The notes below the pieces were generated by a model, which did not search any database, had not been told where the DNA came from, and saw only the letters and a program-made list of their open reading frames with translations. The position numbers and the translations under genes were made by a program. Of a DNA stretch of 6,835 nucleotides, positions 1 to 4,896 are shown one piece after another. The first letter of the stretch is position 1. Each line of letters starts with the position of its first letter. Source of the stretch: Wenzhouxiangella sp. (lineage in GTDB: Bacteria; Pseudomonadota; Gammaproteobacteria; Xanthomonadales; Wenzhouxiangellaceae); NCBI GenBank assembly GCA_021767625.1, contig JAASTB010000123.1, positions 1 to 6,835 of the forward strand. Reading direction: 5' to 3'.

Positions 1-418
1 AGCGCTCGGGATCGGCTGGCCAGGGATTGGGCCGGCAGAATTCGGGAATCGAGGCGATCTCGCCGTTGTTGGTCAGCGGTGTCACCGAAGCAGTGCGGTC
101 ATCGCGCCGGGCGCAGTGCTCCAGCGAGCCGAGCCAGCCCGAAGTGACCCGCGTATCGGCGTTGAGCAGCACCACATCCTGGCCCGTGGCCATGGTCATG
201 CCGAGATTCGCGCTGGCGACGAAGCCCAGGTTGGTCTCGTTTCGCACCTGCGTCCACTGCCGTGGCAAGGTGCGAAAGAGGTCCGGGATGGCCGGGTCAT
301 CCGAGGCATCGTCGATGACGATCACGGGCTGGCGCCGATCAAGCGTGCCCTGTAGGGCTTCGAGGCAACGACGGGTGCACTCGGGGGCGTTGAAGACCGG
401 AACGACGACGACCGTCAC
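1..418 (-). CDS. GT2-family glycosyltransferase, N-terminal part (cut by left edge)
   Basis: This gene starts at GTG 418 and runs off the left edge, leaving 139 visible residues. It starts MTVVVVPVFNAPECTRRCLEAL, the usual opening beta-strand and helix of a GT-A fold family 2 glycosyltransferase. The nucleotide-binding DDAS lies at residues 36-39. NLGFVASANLGM is at 63-74. The DxD-like metal and sugar-nucleotide motif appears as NADT at 86-89 within VVLLNADTRVTSGWL. A later segment, PLTNNGEIASIPEF, is typical of rhamnosyltransferase-like GT2 proteins. The family transfers a sugar from a nucleotide donor to a glycan acceptor at the cytoplasmic face of the membrane. Its start overlaps the stop of the ATPase gene as GTGA, and no strong Shine-Dalgarno is visible, which suggests translational coupling. 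Beside a Wzm/Wzt-type exporter, a role in building the exported polysaccharide is likely (inference). Donor, acceptor and full length cannot be read here, and a multidomain protein is possible. Confidence 0.9.
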   Translation of the reverse strand, partial: MTVVVVPVFNAPECTRRCLEALQGTLDRRQPVIVIDDASDDPAIPDLFRTLPRQWTQVRNETNLGFVASANLGMTMATGQDVVLLNADTRVTSGWLGSLEHCARRDDRTASVTPLTNNGEIASIPEFCRPNPWPADPER

Positions 419-1596
419 GGGCGACGCCACTCGTGCTGAAGTCGGACCAGGCCCACTTCGCGCGTCTTGCCGGTGACCGTAAACGTCTGCTCGACCGTGT
501 CGTGCATTCGCAGCCCTTCCGAGTCAAGGGCGTGCGCGCGCGCCGCGTAGCCGCCCGGCAGGAGCGGGAGGTCGGTAAAGGCGATGTCGATGGCATAGCG
601 ACCCGGGGCGATCTCCACGGGTTCGATGCCGTCGTGGTCGGTGCCGACACCGTAGACCGGCGTGCCGTCGGCCCTCACGATGCCGACCACCGCAACGGGC
701 GGCCGGTCGTCCGGCGCAGAAAGCTCCAGGCGGACGTCCAGTCTCCCACCCATGGCCACCACCGTGCTTTCGCCGTCGGCGGGATCGAGGCTGAGCGAAT
801 CGATTCGGTACGGCGCGTTCTCGTTGCGGCCGTGCGCCACGCCGTCCTGGCGGGCGTGCTTCCGCTCGTGCCAGGCCAGGTAGGACTGCGTGACGTCGAA
901 CACGTCGCCGTATCGCGCCACCCTGCCCTCCTCGATCCACAGGGCGTGCCGGCAGAGCTTCTGTACCTGGTACATGTTGTGCGAGACCATCATCATGGTA
1001 CCGCCGTCGGCCAGGTAGCCCTCGATCCAGCGGATGCACTTTTTCTGGAACGATTCGTCGCCGACGGCAAGCACTTCGTCGGTGATCAGCAGGTCCGGGC
1101 GAACCGAAGCAACCACGGCAAATCCGAGCCTCACGACCATTCCCGACGAGTAGTGCTTGACCGGTTCATTGATGGAGTCGCCGATATCGGCAAACGCGAG
1201 GATGTCGTCCAGTCGCTCTTCCACCTGCTTTCGCGACAGCCCGAGAAAGGCAGCATTCATCCGCAGGTTGTCCAGCCCGGTATATTCCGGGTCGAAGCCG
1301 GCACCGAGCTCGAGCAGCGCGGCCACGCTGCCCCGCTTCTCGATCTGTCCCTTTGTCGGCTCCAGTACGCCGGTAATGACTTTCAGGAGCGTCGACTTTC
1401 CAGCGCCGTTGGAGCCGATGATGCCCAGCGACTCGCCGGGGATGATGTCGAAACTGACATCCTCGAGCACGCTGGTGCCTCCCTGGGCCTGTCCGCGCCA
1501 CAGCAATTGCCAGAAGGCGCGCATTCGCTCGCCTGCACGCACGGTGGGCGGATAGCGCTTGGACACGCCCTGGAGTTGCAGCAGCGGCTCGCTCAC
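415..1596 (-). CDS. wzt: Polysaccharide ABC transporter ATP-binding protein (Wzt-like) with C-terminal glycan-binding-like domain
   Basis: 393 residues. ATPase of an ABC exporter that powers transfer of undecaprenyl-diphosphate-linked polysaccharide across the inner membrane. Walker A is GSNGAGKST at residues 61-69. The LELGAGFDPEYTGLDNL stretch at 95-111 is typical of the TagH/Wzt subfamily. The signature is the variant YSSGM at 149-153, Walker B is LLITDE at 169-174, the D-loop region follows (VLAVGD), and the switch histidine is H206 in VSHN. After about residue 240 the chain leaves the ATPase fold. Roughly residues 255-393 are beta-rich (for example RLDVRLELSA, LPGGYAARAHALDSEG) and fit the Wzt C-terminal domain, which in known O-antigen exporters recognises the capped glycan end. 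Its start is GTG, overlapping the permease stop as GTGA, with AGGA six bases upstream. The symbol is by family; the substrate is unknown. Capsule exporters usually lack the C-terminal domain. Confidence 0.92.
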   Translation of the reverse strand: MSEPLLQLQGVSKRYPPTVRAGERMRAFWQLLWRGQAQGGTSVLEDVSFDIIPGESLGIIGSNGAGKSTLLKVITGVLEPTKGQIEKRGSVAALLELGAGFDPEYTGLDNLRMNAAFLGLSRKQVEERLDDILAFADIGDSINEPVKHYSSGMVVRLGFAVVASVRPDLLITDEVLAVGDESFQKKCIRWIEGYLADGGTMMMVSHNMYQVQKLCRHALWIEEGRVARYGDVFDVTQSYLAWHERKHARQDGVAHGRNENAPYRIDSLSLDPADGESTVVAMGGRLDVRLELSAPDDRPPVAVVGIVRADGTPVYGVGTDHDGIEPVEIAPGRYAIDIAFTDLPLLPGGYAARAHALDSEGLRMHDTVEQTFTVTGKTREVGLVRLQHEWRRP

Positions 1597-2369
1597 AGGA
1601 AATCCTCGAAGTACGGACTCAGGCGCCTGAAAATGACCCGTCCCAGCCAGAGCATGGCCAGGCTCCCGCCAAGCAACGCCAGGGCGGCCCAGCCCGGAAC
1701 GGCGTGATCATGAAGCAACGCACTCCGGATCTCGGTCATCCACCAGGTCATGGGGTTCCAGTCCAGCCAGCCGGCATAGCCCGGGGGCAGGAGCGAAGGC
1801 GCATAAAGAATGGGAGTCAGGAAGAACCAGAACATGAACACGGTTGGCAGCGCTTGCTCGAGATCGCGCACGTAGACCTGAATGGCGGACATTCCGAGCG
1901 CAAGACCGACGGCCAGCACGTAGAGGGTAGCCAGTGCGAGCAGCATGCGCGGAAACCCGAGCCAGTTGAGATCGACGCCGATCGCGGCCAGGACCAGAAT
2001 CACTGCCGCGTAGCCGACCAGGTGCAGCACGAACACCGCCGTCACCGAAGCCAGGACCAGCATCTCCCGCGGCATGGCCACTTTCGAAATCAGCGCGGCG
2101 TGCTCGCGAATGGTCTGTGCGCCGCGCAGAACGCCCTCGGAGAACATAAGCCAGGGCCAAAGGGCCACCGCGAGCCAGGCCACGAAGGGCATTTCCAGGC
2201 CGGGCGGCACCCGGGCCTGGAAGATCACGCCGAAAACGAATGAGTAGACGGCGAGCAACAGCAACGGATTGAGGACGAGCCATATCCAGCCGCTGGCGCT
2301 GCCGATGAAACGCGAGCGGATCTCGCGGCGAGTCAATCGGCCGAGAAGGCTGGTGTACTCCCGTGTCAT
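1593..2369 (-). CDS. wzm: Polysaccharide ABC-2 type permease (Wzm-like)
   Basis: 258 residues, the normal size for the membrane subunit of an O-antigen or teichoic-acid type ABC exporter. About six hydrophobic segments are visible, near residues 29-50, 64-80, 104-131, 141-164, 175-193 and 226-245. The N-terminal RLTRREIRSRFIGSASGWIW and NPLLLLAVYSFVFGVIF are characteristic of ABC-2 polysaccharide permeases. So are ISKVAMPREMLVLASV at 94-109 and the VYVRDLEQALP stretch at 165-175. Two copies would pair with two copies of the downstream ATPase to form the channel. The ATG at 2369 is the first usable start, because an in-frame TGA lies seven codons upstream. Its Shine-Dalgarno is weak. The stop overlaps the ATPase start by 4 bp, which fixes the two as one translational unit. 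The symbol is by family; KpsM-like or TagG-like subunits have the same fold, but the partner's C-terminal domain favours Wzm. Confidence 0.9.
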   Translation of the reverse strand: MTREYTSLLGRLTRREIRSRFIGSASGWIWLVLNPLLLLAVYSFVFGVIFQARVPPGLEMPFVAWLAVALWPWLMFSEGVLRGAQTIREHAALISKVAMPREMLVLASVTAVFVLHLVGYAAVILVLAAIGVDLNWLGFPRMLLALATLYVLAVGLALGMSAIQVYVRDLEQALPTVFMFWFFLTPILYAPSLLPPGYAGWLDWNPMTWWMTEIRSALLHDHAVPGWAALALLGGSLAMLWLGRVIFRRLSPYFEDFL

Positions 2370-2412
2370 CAGGCGTCGGCCGTCGCTTCAGCAGTCCGAT
2401 AGTCTGACGCAC

Positions 2413-2428
2413 TGCCCGTCACCGGGCA
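2413..2428 (-). other. Short intergenic hairpin with GNRA-type loop
   Basis: A perfect 6-bp inverted repeat (TGCCCG/CGGGCA) with loop GTGA on the transcribed strand lies in the 63-bp gap between the isomerase stop and the permease start. GTGA fits the stable GNRA tetraloop class. No T tract follows, so it does not look like an intrinsic terminator. It could be an RNA-processing or stability element, or chance in GC-rich DNA. Confidence 0.3.
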
Positions 2429-2432
2429 AGTA

Positions 2433-3404
2433 TCAGTCGGCGTCCTGCAGCGCCTGCCGGGCCTGTTGTGGGTCGAATCCGTGCCGCTTCTGAAAGCGCT
2501 CGATGGATCCCGGCACGACGTTGATGGCGTCCGGGTCGAGCAGTTCCGCGACGTAGGCCTGGCGAATCCGGTCTGCATGCTCCTGACGGGCATAGCGGAG
2601 CGCCTGTTCCTTCACTTCCTCCCACTCCGGGGTTTCCGCGCCGTGCTGCTTGTCGAGACGAATCAGATGCCAGCCGAAGCGGCTCCGGACGGGGCCCGTG
2701 ACGTCTCCAGGTTCTTCCAGGCGGGCCAGTGCGCGACCGAAGTTTCGATCGAGCCTGTTGAGCGGGTGATTCTTGTAGGCTCCGCCGTCGTCCTTCGATG
2801 CCTGATCGTCGGAGTGTTCCCTGGCGACAGCTTCCAGGGACTCGCCGTTCTGGACGCGATCGTGAAGTTCCAGGATCAGGCGCATTGCCTCGGCTTCGGT
2901 TCGCTCGGCCGTCGAGACGAGTACGTGGGTAAAGTCGTAGTTCTGCCTGGAAGTGAATCGATCCGGATTGGCCAGGTACAGCTCCCGGGCGCGCGATTCG
3001 TAGTCGTCGAGCAGTTGCGACTCGACGTGACGCTTCATCTGCTCGTCGGCCAGCGCGGTCATCACCCGGTTGGTGGCCAGCGCGGCCATGGCGGGATCGG
3101 CCAACAACTCGGTGTCTCGAGCGTCCTCGAACAGCGCCTTCTGAAGCAGGAGATTCTGCAGAAGCTTGTCGACACGTTCGATGCTCGAGACAGCCTGGGC
3201 CCGGTCGGACTCCGGCAACTGGGACATGTGGGCGTCGAGATCGGCGTGGGTCAGCACGACTTCGCCCATTCGAACCACCGGCTCGGACGAGTAGCTGATT
3301 TCCAGGCCGACGTTCTCGGGCGTTTCCTGCTGGGCGCTGGCTGCCAACGGTACGACGGCAATGACCGCCGCGACGACCAGGCGCTTCGCTGTCGATTCAA
3401 TCAT
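2433..3404 (-). CDS. Periplasmic parvulin-type peptidyl-prolyl cis-trans isomerase (SurA/PpiC-like)
   Basis: 323 residues from ATG 3404. A Sec signal peptide is clear: MIESTAKR, a hydrophobic core, then AASA with cleavage expected before QQET at about residue 24/25. Residues 40-145 form a helical SurA-N-like segment (VVRMGEVVLTHADLDAHM, LLQNLLLQKALFEDA, then MKRHVESQLLDDYESRA). A single parvulin domain spans roughly 156-252, with the HVLV strand, HSDDQASKDDGGAY, NFGRAL and the closing VRSRFGWHLIRLDK. Such enzymes isomerise Xaa-Pro bonds and chaperone exported proteins in the periplasm. SurA itself is longer and has two parvulin domains, so this is a relative, not SurA. A TTG at 3407 is an alternative start: GGAGG lies 9 bases before the TTG and 12 before the ATG. 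The gene sits between a secreted-protein gene and the exporter genes. No clear promoter of its own is visible in the 82-bp gap upstream. Isomerases also occur in some exopolysaccharide loci (EpsD-like), but specific membership is not shown. Confidence 0.88.
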   Translation of the reverse strand: MIESTAKRLVVAAVIAVVPLAASAQQETPENVGLEISYSSEPVVRMGEVVLTHADLDAHMSQLPESDRAQAVSSIERVDKLLQNLLLQKALFEDARDTELLADPAMAALATNRVMTALADEQMKRHVESQLLDDYESRARELYLANPDRFTSRQNYDFTHVLVSTAERTEAEAMRLILELHDRVQNGESLEAVAREHSDDQASKDDGGAYKNHPLNRLDRNFGRALARLEEPGDVTGPVRSRFGWHLIRLDKQHGAETPEWEEVKEQALRYARQEHADRIRQAYVAELLDPDAINVVPGSIERFQKRHGFDPQQARQALQDAD

Positions 3405-3447
3405 CAACAGAACGAGCCTCCGTTTCGTAGGGGTTTCTGGGACAGGG

Positions 3448-3476
3448 GAAACGCCGGCCCCGCTGGGGGCCGGCGT
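3448..3476 (-). terminator. GC-rich hairpin with short T tract after the 362-aa gene
   Basis: A perfect 11-bp inverted repeat (ACGCCGGCCCC/GGGGCCGGCGT, arms 3451-3461 and 3466-3476) with a 4-nt loop starts 10 bases past the stop codon of the secreted-protein gene. On the transcribed strand the stem ends in GT and is followed by only two more T residues, then CCCC. The stem is strong but the U tract is poor, so it may terminate incompletely and let some transcription into the isomerase gene. Confidence 0.7.
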
Positions 3477-3486
3477 CGAGAGGGTC

Positions 3487-4575
3487 TTACAGGTTGTTGT
3501 CTCGAGGTTCCAGGATCAGGCTGCAGGCCGTATCGGATGTCCGTCGGCAGGTCGCCTGCTCCGGCGGCAGCGTGCCTGCATCGGAATCGGAGAACAGCAT
3601 GTTCAGGTAGTAGGTGGTGTTCGGCTGTAGCTCGCACTGGAAGAAAGCGAACTGGTGGCCCGGGCCGGTCCATTTGAACGACTCCCCGCTACCCACGTTG
3701 GCGGCCAGGCAATCGGAGTCGCTGATTTCCTGGGGATCGAACACGCCCGGGCAGGTCGTGATGCTGATCATGCGCGGGCCAGCACCGGACTGGGAAGACG
3801 TGGACGAAATCTCGGAGTTGATCGAGCCTGCAGAAAGCGAATTCAGGTTGGCCGGCGTCGTGAAGCGCATTGCCGCGTACTCACCCTTGGTCAACTGCAG
3901 GTGGAAGGTACCGCCTTCGGGGAAGCTGTCGCCGAAGACCGCCGACCAGGTGGACGGATTGACCACACCGGAGCCGTAGAGGGCATCGGTAGCCTCGGCC
4001 CAGTCGGGGAAGTCACTGAGTTCGGCGACATCCTCGCAACCCTCGGGATCTGGAATGGTGTCTTCCTGGACCGTCAGCGTGCGGATCCGGCTGTCTGTTA
4101 CCGGACCGTTGCTGCAGGTCACTTCGACCTGGTATGAGTTTCCGGCAGTGAGCGCGCTCGTGCCGACGTTCTGGCTGCCGCTGGGCTGCTTGGGATTGAC
4201 GCTGTTCCAGGACGTGCCCGGCAGGCCGCTGCCCTGGCATTCCCAGGCGCCGGCGCCGTTCCACTGGATGCTCACGTTACTGCCCTGGGTCACCGTGGTG
4301 GGCGAGAGCGTGAACGAGCCGCCGTTGCTGTTGAGCGAAACCTGGACATCGTCGCAGCTGGCGCCACCGGTCGGGCAGGAGAATCCAGCCTGCGCCGTTG
4401 CGGAGATGTCGCCGTTGCTGAGAATGCGCAGCGGCACACCGTCTTCCAGCGGCACGTCGATCTGCCCGTCGTCGGTCTGCAGCTCGAGCGTCCGCTCGGT
4501 CTGCGCCATCGCCGGGACGGCCGCCAGCGAGAAAACAAGTGCAATCAGTATGGTCGAGCGGAAATTCTGTTTCAT
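3487..4575 (-). CDS. Secreted cysteine-rich protein with Ig-like domain, function unknown
   Basis: 362 residues from ATG 4575. A Sec signal peptide (MKQNFRSTILIALVFSLAAVPAMA) with cleavage expected after AMA at residue 24 sends it to the periplasm or beyond. The mature protein has a short acidic segment (LELQTDDGQIDVPLEDG). An Ig-like beta-sandwich follows at about 85-170 (GSFTLSPTTVTQGSNVSIQW through SYQVEVTCSNGPVTDSRIRTLTV), where C113 and C154 could form the core disulfide. A C-terminal region of about 180 residues that I do not recognise follows. Ten cysteines (67, 74, 113, 154, 180, 275, 289, 314, 343, 351), all after the signal peptide, suggest several disulfides. No lipobox, C-terminal anchor or PEP-CTERM tail is seen. 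An in-frame ATG at 4614 was rejected as start: GGAG lies 8 bases before ATG 4575, while the promoter would start transcription at about 4614. Adhesion or binding is possible from the fold, but no function can be assigned. Confidence 0.82.
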   Translation of the reverse strand: MKQNFRSTILIALVFSLAAVPAMAQTERTLELQTDDGQIDVPLEDGVPLRILSNGDISATAQAGFSCPTGGASCDDVQVSLNSNGGSFTLSPTTVTQGSNVSIQWNGAGAWECQGSGLPGTSWNSVNPKQPSGSQNVGTSALTAGNSYQVEVTCSNGPVTDSRIRTLTVQEDTIPDPEGCEDVAELSDFPDWAEATDALYGSGVVNPSTWSAVFGDSFPEGGTFHLQLTKGEYAAMRFTTPANLNSLSAGSINSEISSTSSQSGAGPRMISITTCPGVFDPQEISDSDCLAANVGSGESFKWTGPGHQFAFFQCELQPNTTYYLNMLFSDSDAGTLPPEQATCRRTSDTACSLILEPRDNNL

Positions 4576-4620
4576 AGCCTGGACTCCGAAGAGCGGGTTG
4601 ATAGCTAGCTTCATGGCTTA

Positions 4621-4648
4621 ATTATACGTCACACAATCTGGTTGTAAG
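4621..4648 (-). promoter_or_regulatory. Sigma70-like promoter for the 362-aa secreted protein
   Basis: On the minus strand a perfect TATAAT -10 (4626-4621) lies 16 bp downstream of CTTACA (4648-4643), which matches TTGACA at 4 of 6 positions. Predicted transcription start is near 4617-4614, giving a leader of about 40 nt before ATG 4575. Confidence 0.65.
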
Positions 4649-4663
4649 TTCCCGCACGGGGAC
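4648..4663. promoter_or_regulatory. Dyad next to the -35 element (candidate operator)
   Basis: The 16-bp sequence gttcccgcacggggac is a near-perfect inverted repeat: six of the eight position pairs are Watson-Crick complementary, the exceptions being the 4650/4661 pair and the 4655/4656 centre. It overlaps the upstream end of the -35 hexamer by one base. A regulator could bind here. No known consensus was recognised, and chance is not excluded. Confidence 0.3.
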
Positions 4664-4817
4664 AAAAATCGACCTTCTGCCCAGGCAGAGGGCCTTGGCA
4701 CGCGGGTAGAGGCGAATTCATACCTGTTCAAGTTACCGATTGCGGGGTCAGTAAAAGTTCAAGTCGGCGTAAAAAAGTCGTTGTGAACCGGACGCGAATC
4801 GAGAAACGCGTCACACA

Positions 4818-4850
4818 TAAAGAAAGAGGCCACCCGGTGGGTGGCCTCTT
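4818..4850 (-). terminator. Strong intrinsic terminator after the 504-aa gene
   Basis: A perfect 12-bp inverted repeat (AAGAGGCCACCC/GGGTGGCCTCTT, arms 4824-4835 and 4839-4850) with a 3-nt loop is followed on the minus strand by TCTTTA, so the end is T-rich (CTTTCTTTA). It lies 46 bases past the stop codon. Confidence 0.85.
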
Positions 4851-4853
4851 CGC

Positions 4854-4869
4854 ATTCCCCGAAGGGAAT
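4854..4869 (-). other. UUCG-tetraloop hairpin in the 3' UTR of the 504-aa gene
   Basis: On the transcribed strand ATTCCC-TTCG-GGGAAT forms a 6-bp stem closed by C(UUCG)G, an exceptionally stable RNA tetraloop. It sits between the stop codon and the main terminator, only three bases from the terminator stem. No T tract follows directly, so its likely role is mRNA 3'-end protection or helping the terminator fold (inference). Confidence 0.6.
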
Positions 4870-4896
4870 TCAGCGTTGTCGATCAGACAACTCCTA

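Larger units (their letters stand above)
4615..4817. other. Noncoding gap between the two secreted-protein genes
   Basis: About 200 bp hold no supportable gene on either strand and look richer in A/T than the flanking genes. Besides the promoter and dyad, the gap contains two copies of gttcaagt (4726-4733 and 4757-4764, 31 bp apart). It also has two copies of cgtcacaca (4627-4635 and 4809-4817). A 6-bp inverted repeat, gacgcg/cgcgtc, has arms at 4791-4796 and 4807-4812. A run of six T on the minus strand (4776-4771) is not adjacent to a good hairpin. Confidence 0.6.

Noticed and set aside
433..1707. Plus-strand open frame (424 codons) antisense to the ATPase gene
   Set aside because: The opposite strand encodes a complete ABC ATPase with all motifs in order; the plus-strand product shows no recognisable motif and is a GC-driven shadow.
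2466..3677. Plus-strand open frame (403 codons) antisense to the isomerase
   Set aside because: It crosses the isomerase start, the terminator hairpin and the end of the next gene, and has no signal, motif or ribosome-binding site.
4664..4692. Possible second terminator (TCTGCC/GGCAGA hairpin followed at a distance by TTTTT on the minus strand)
   Set aside because: The stem is only about 6 bp with a tiny loop, its extension has a mismatch, and the T run starts too far from the stem; it may be chance.
4782..4815. TGTGA ... TCACA pair resembling a CRP site
   Set aside because: The half-sites are 24 bp apart, not the 6 bp needed for a CRP dimer.
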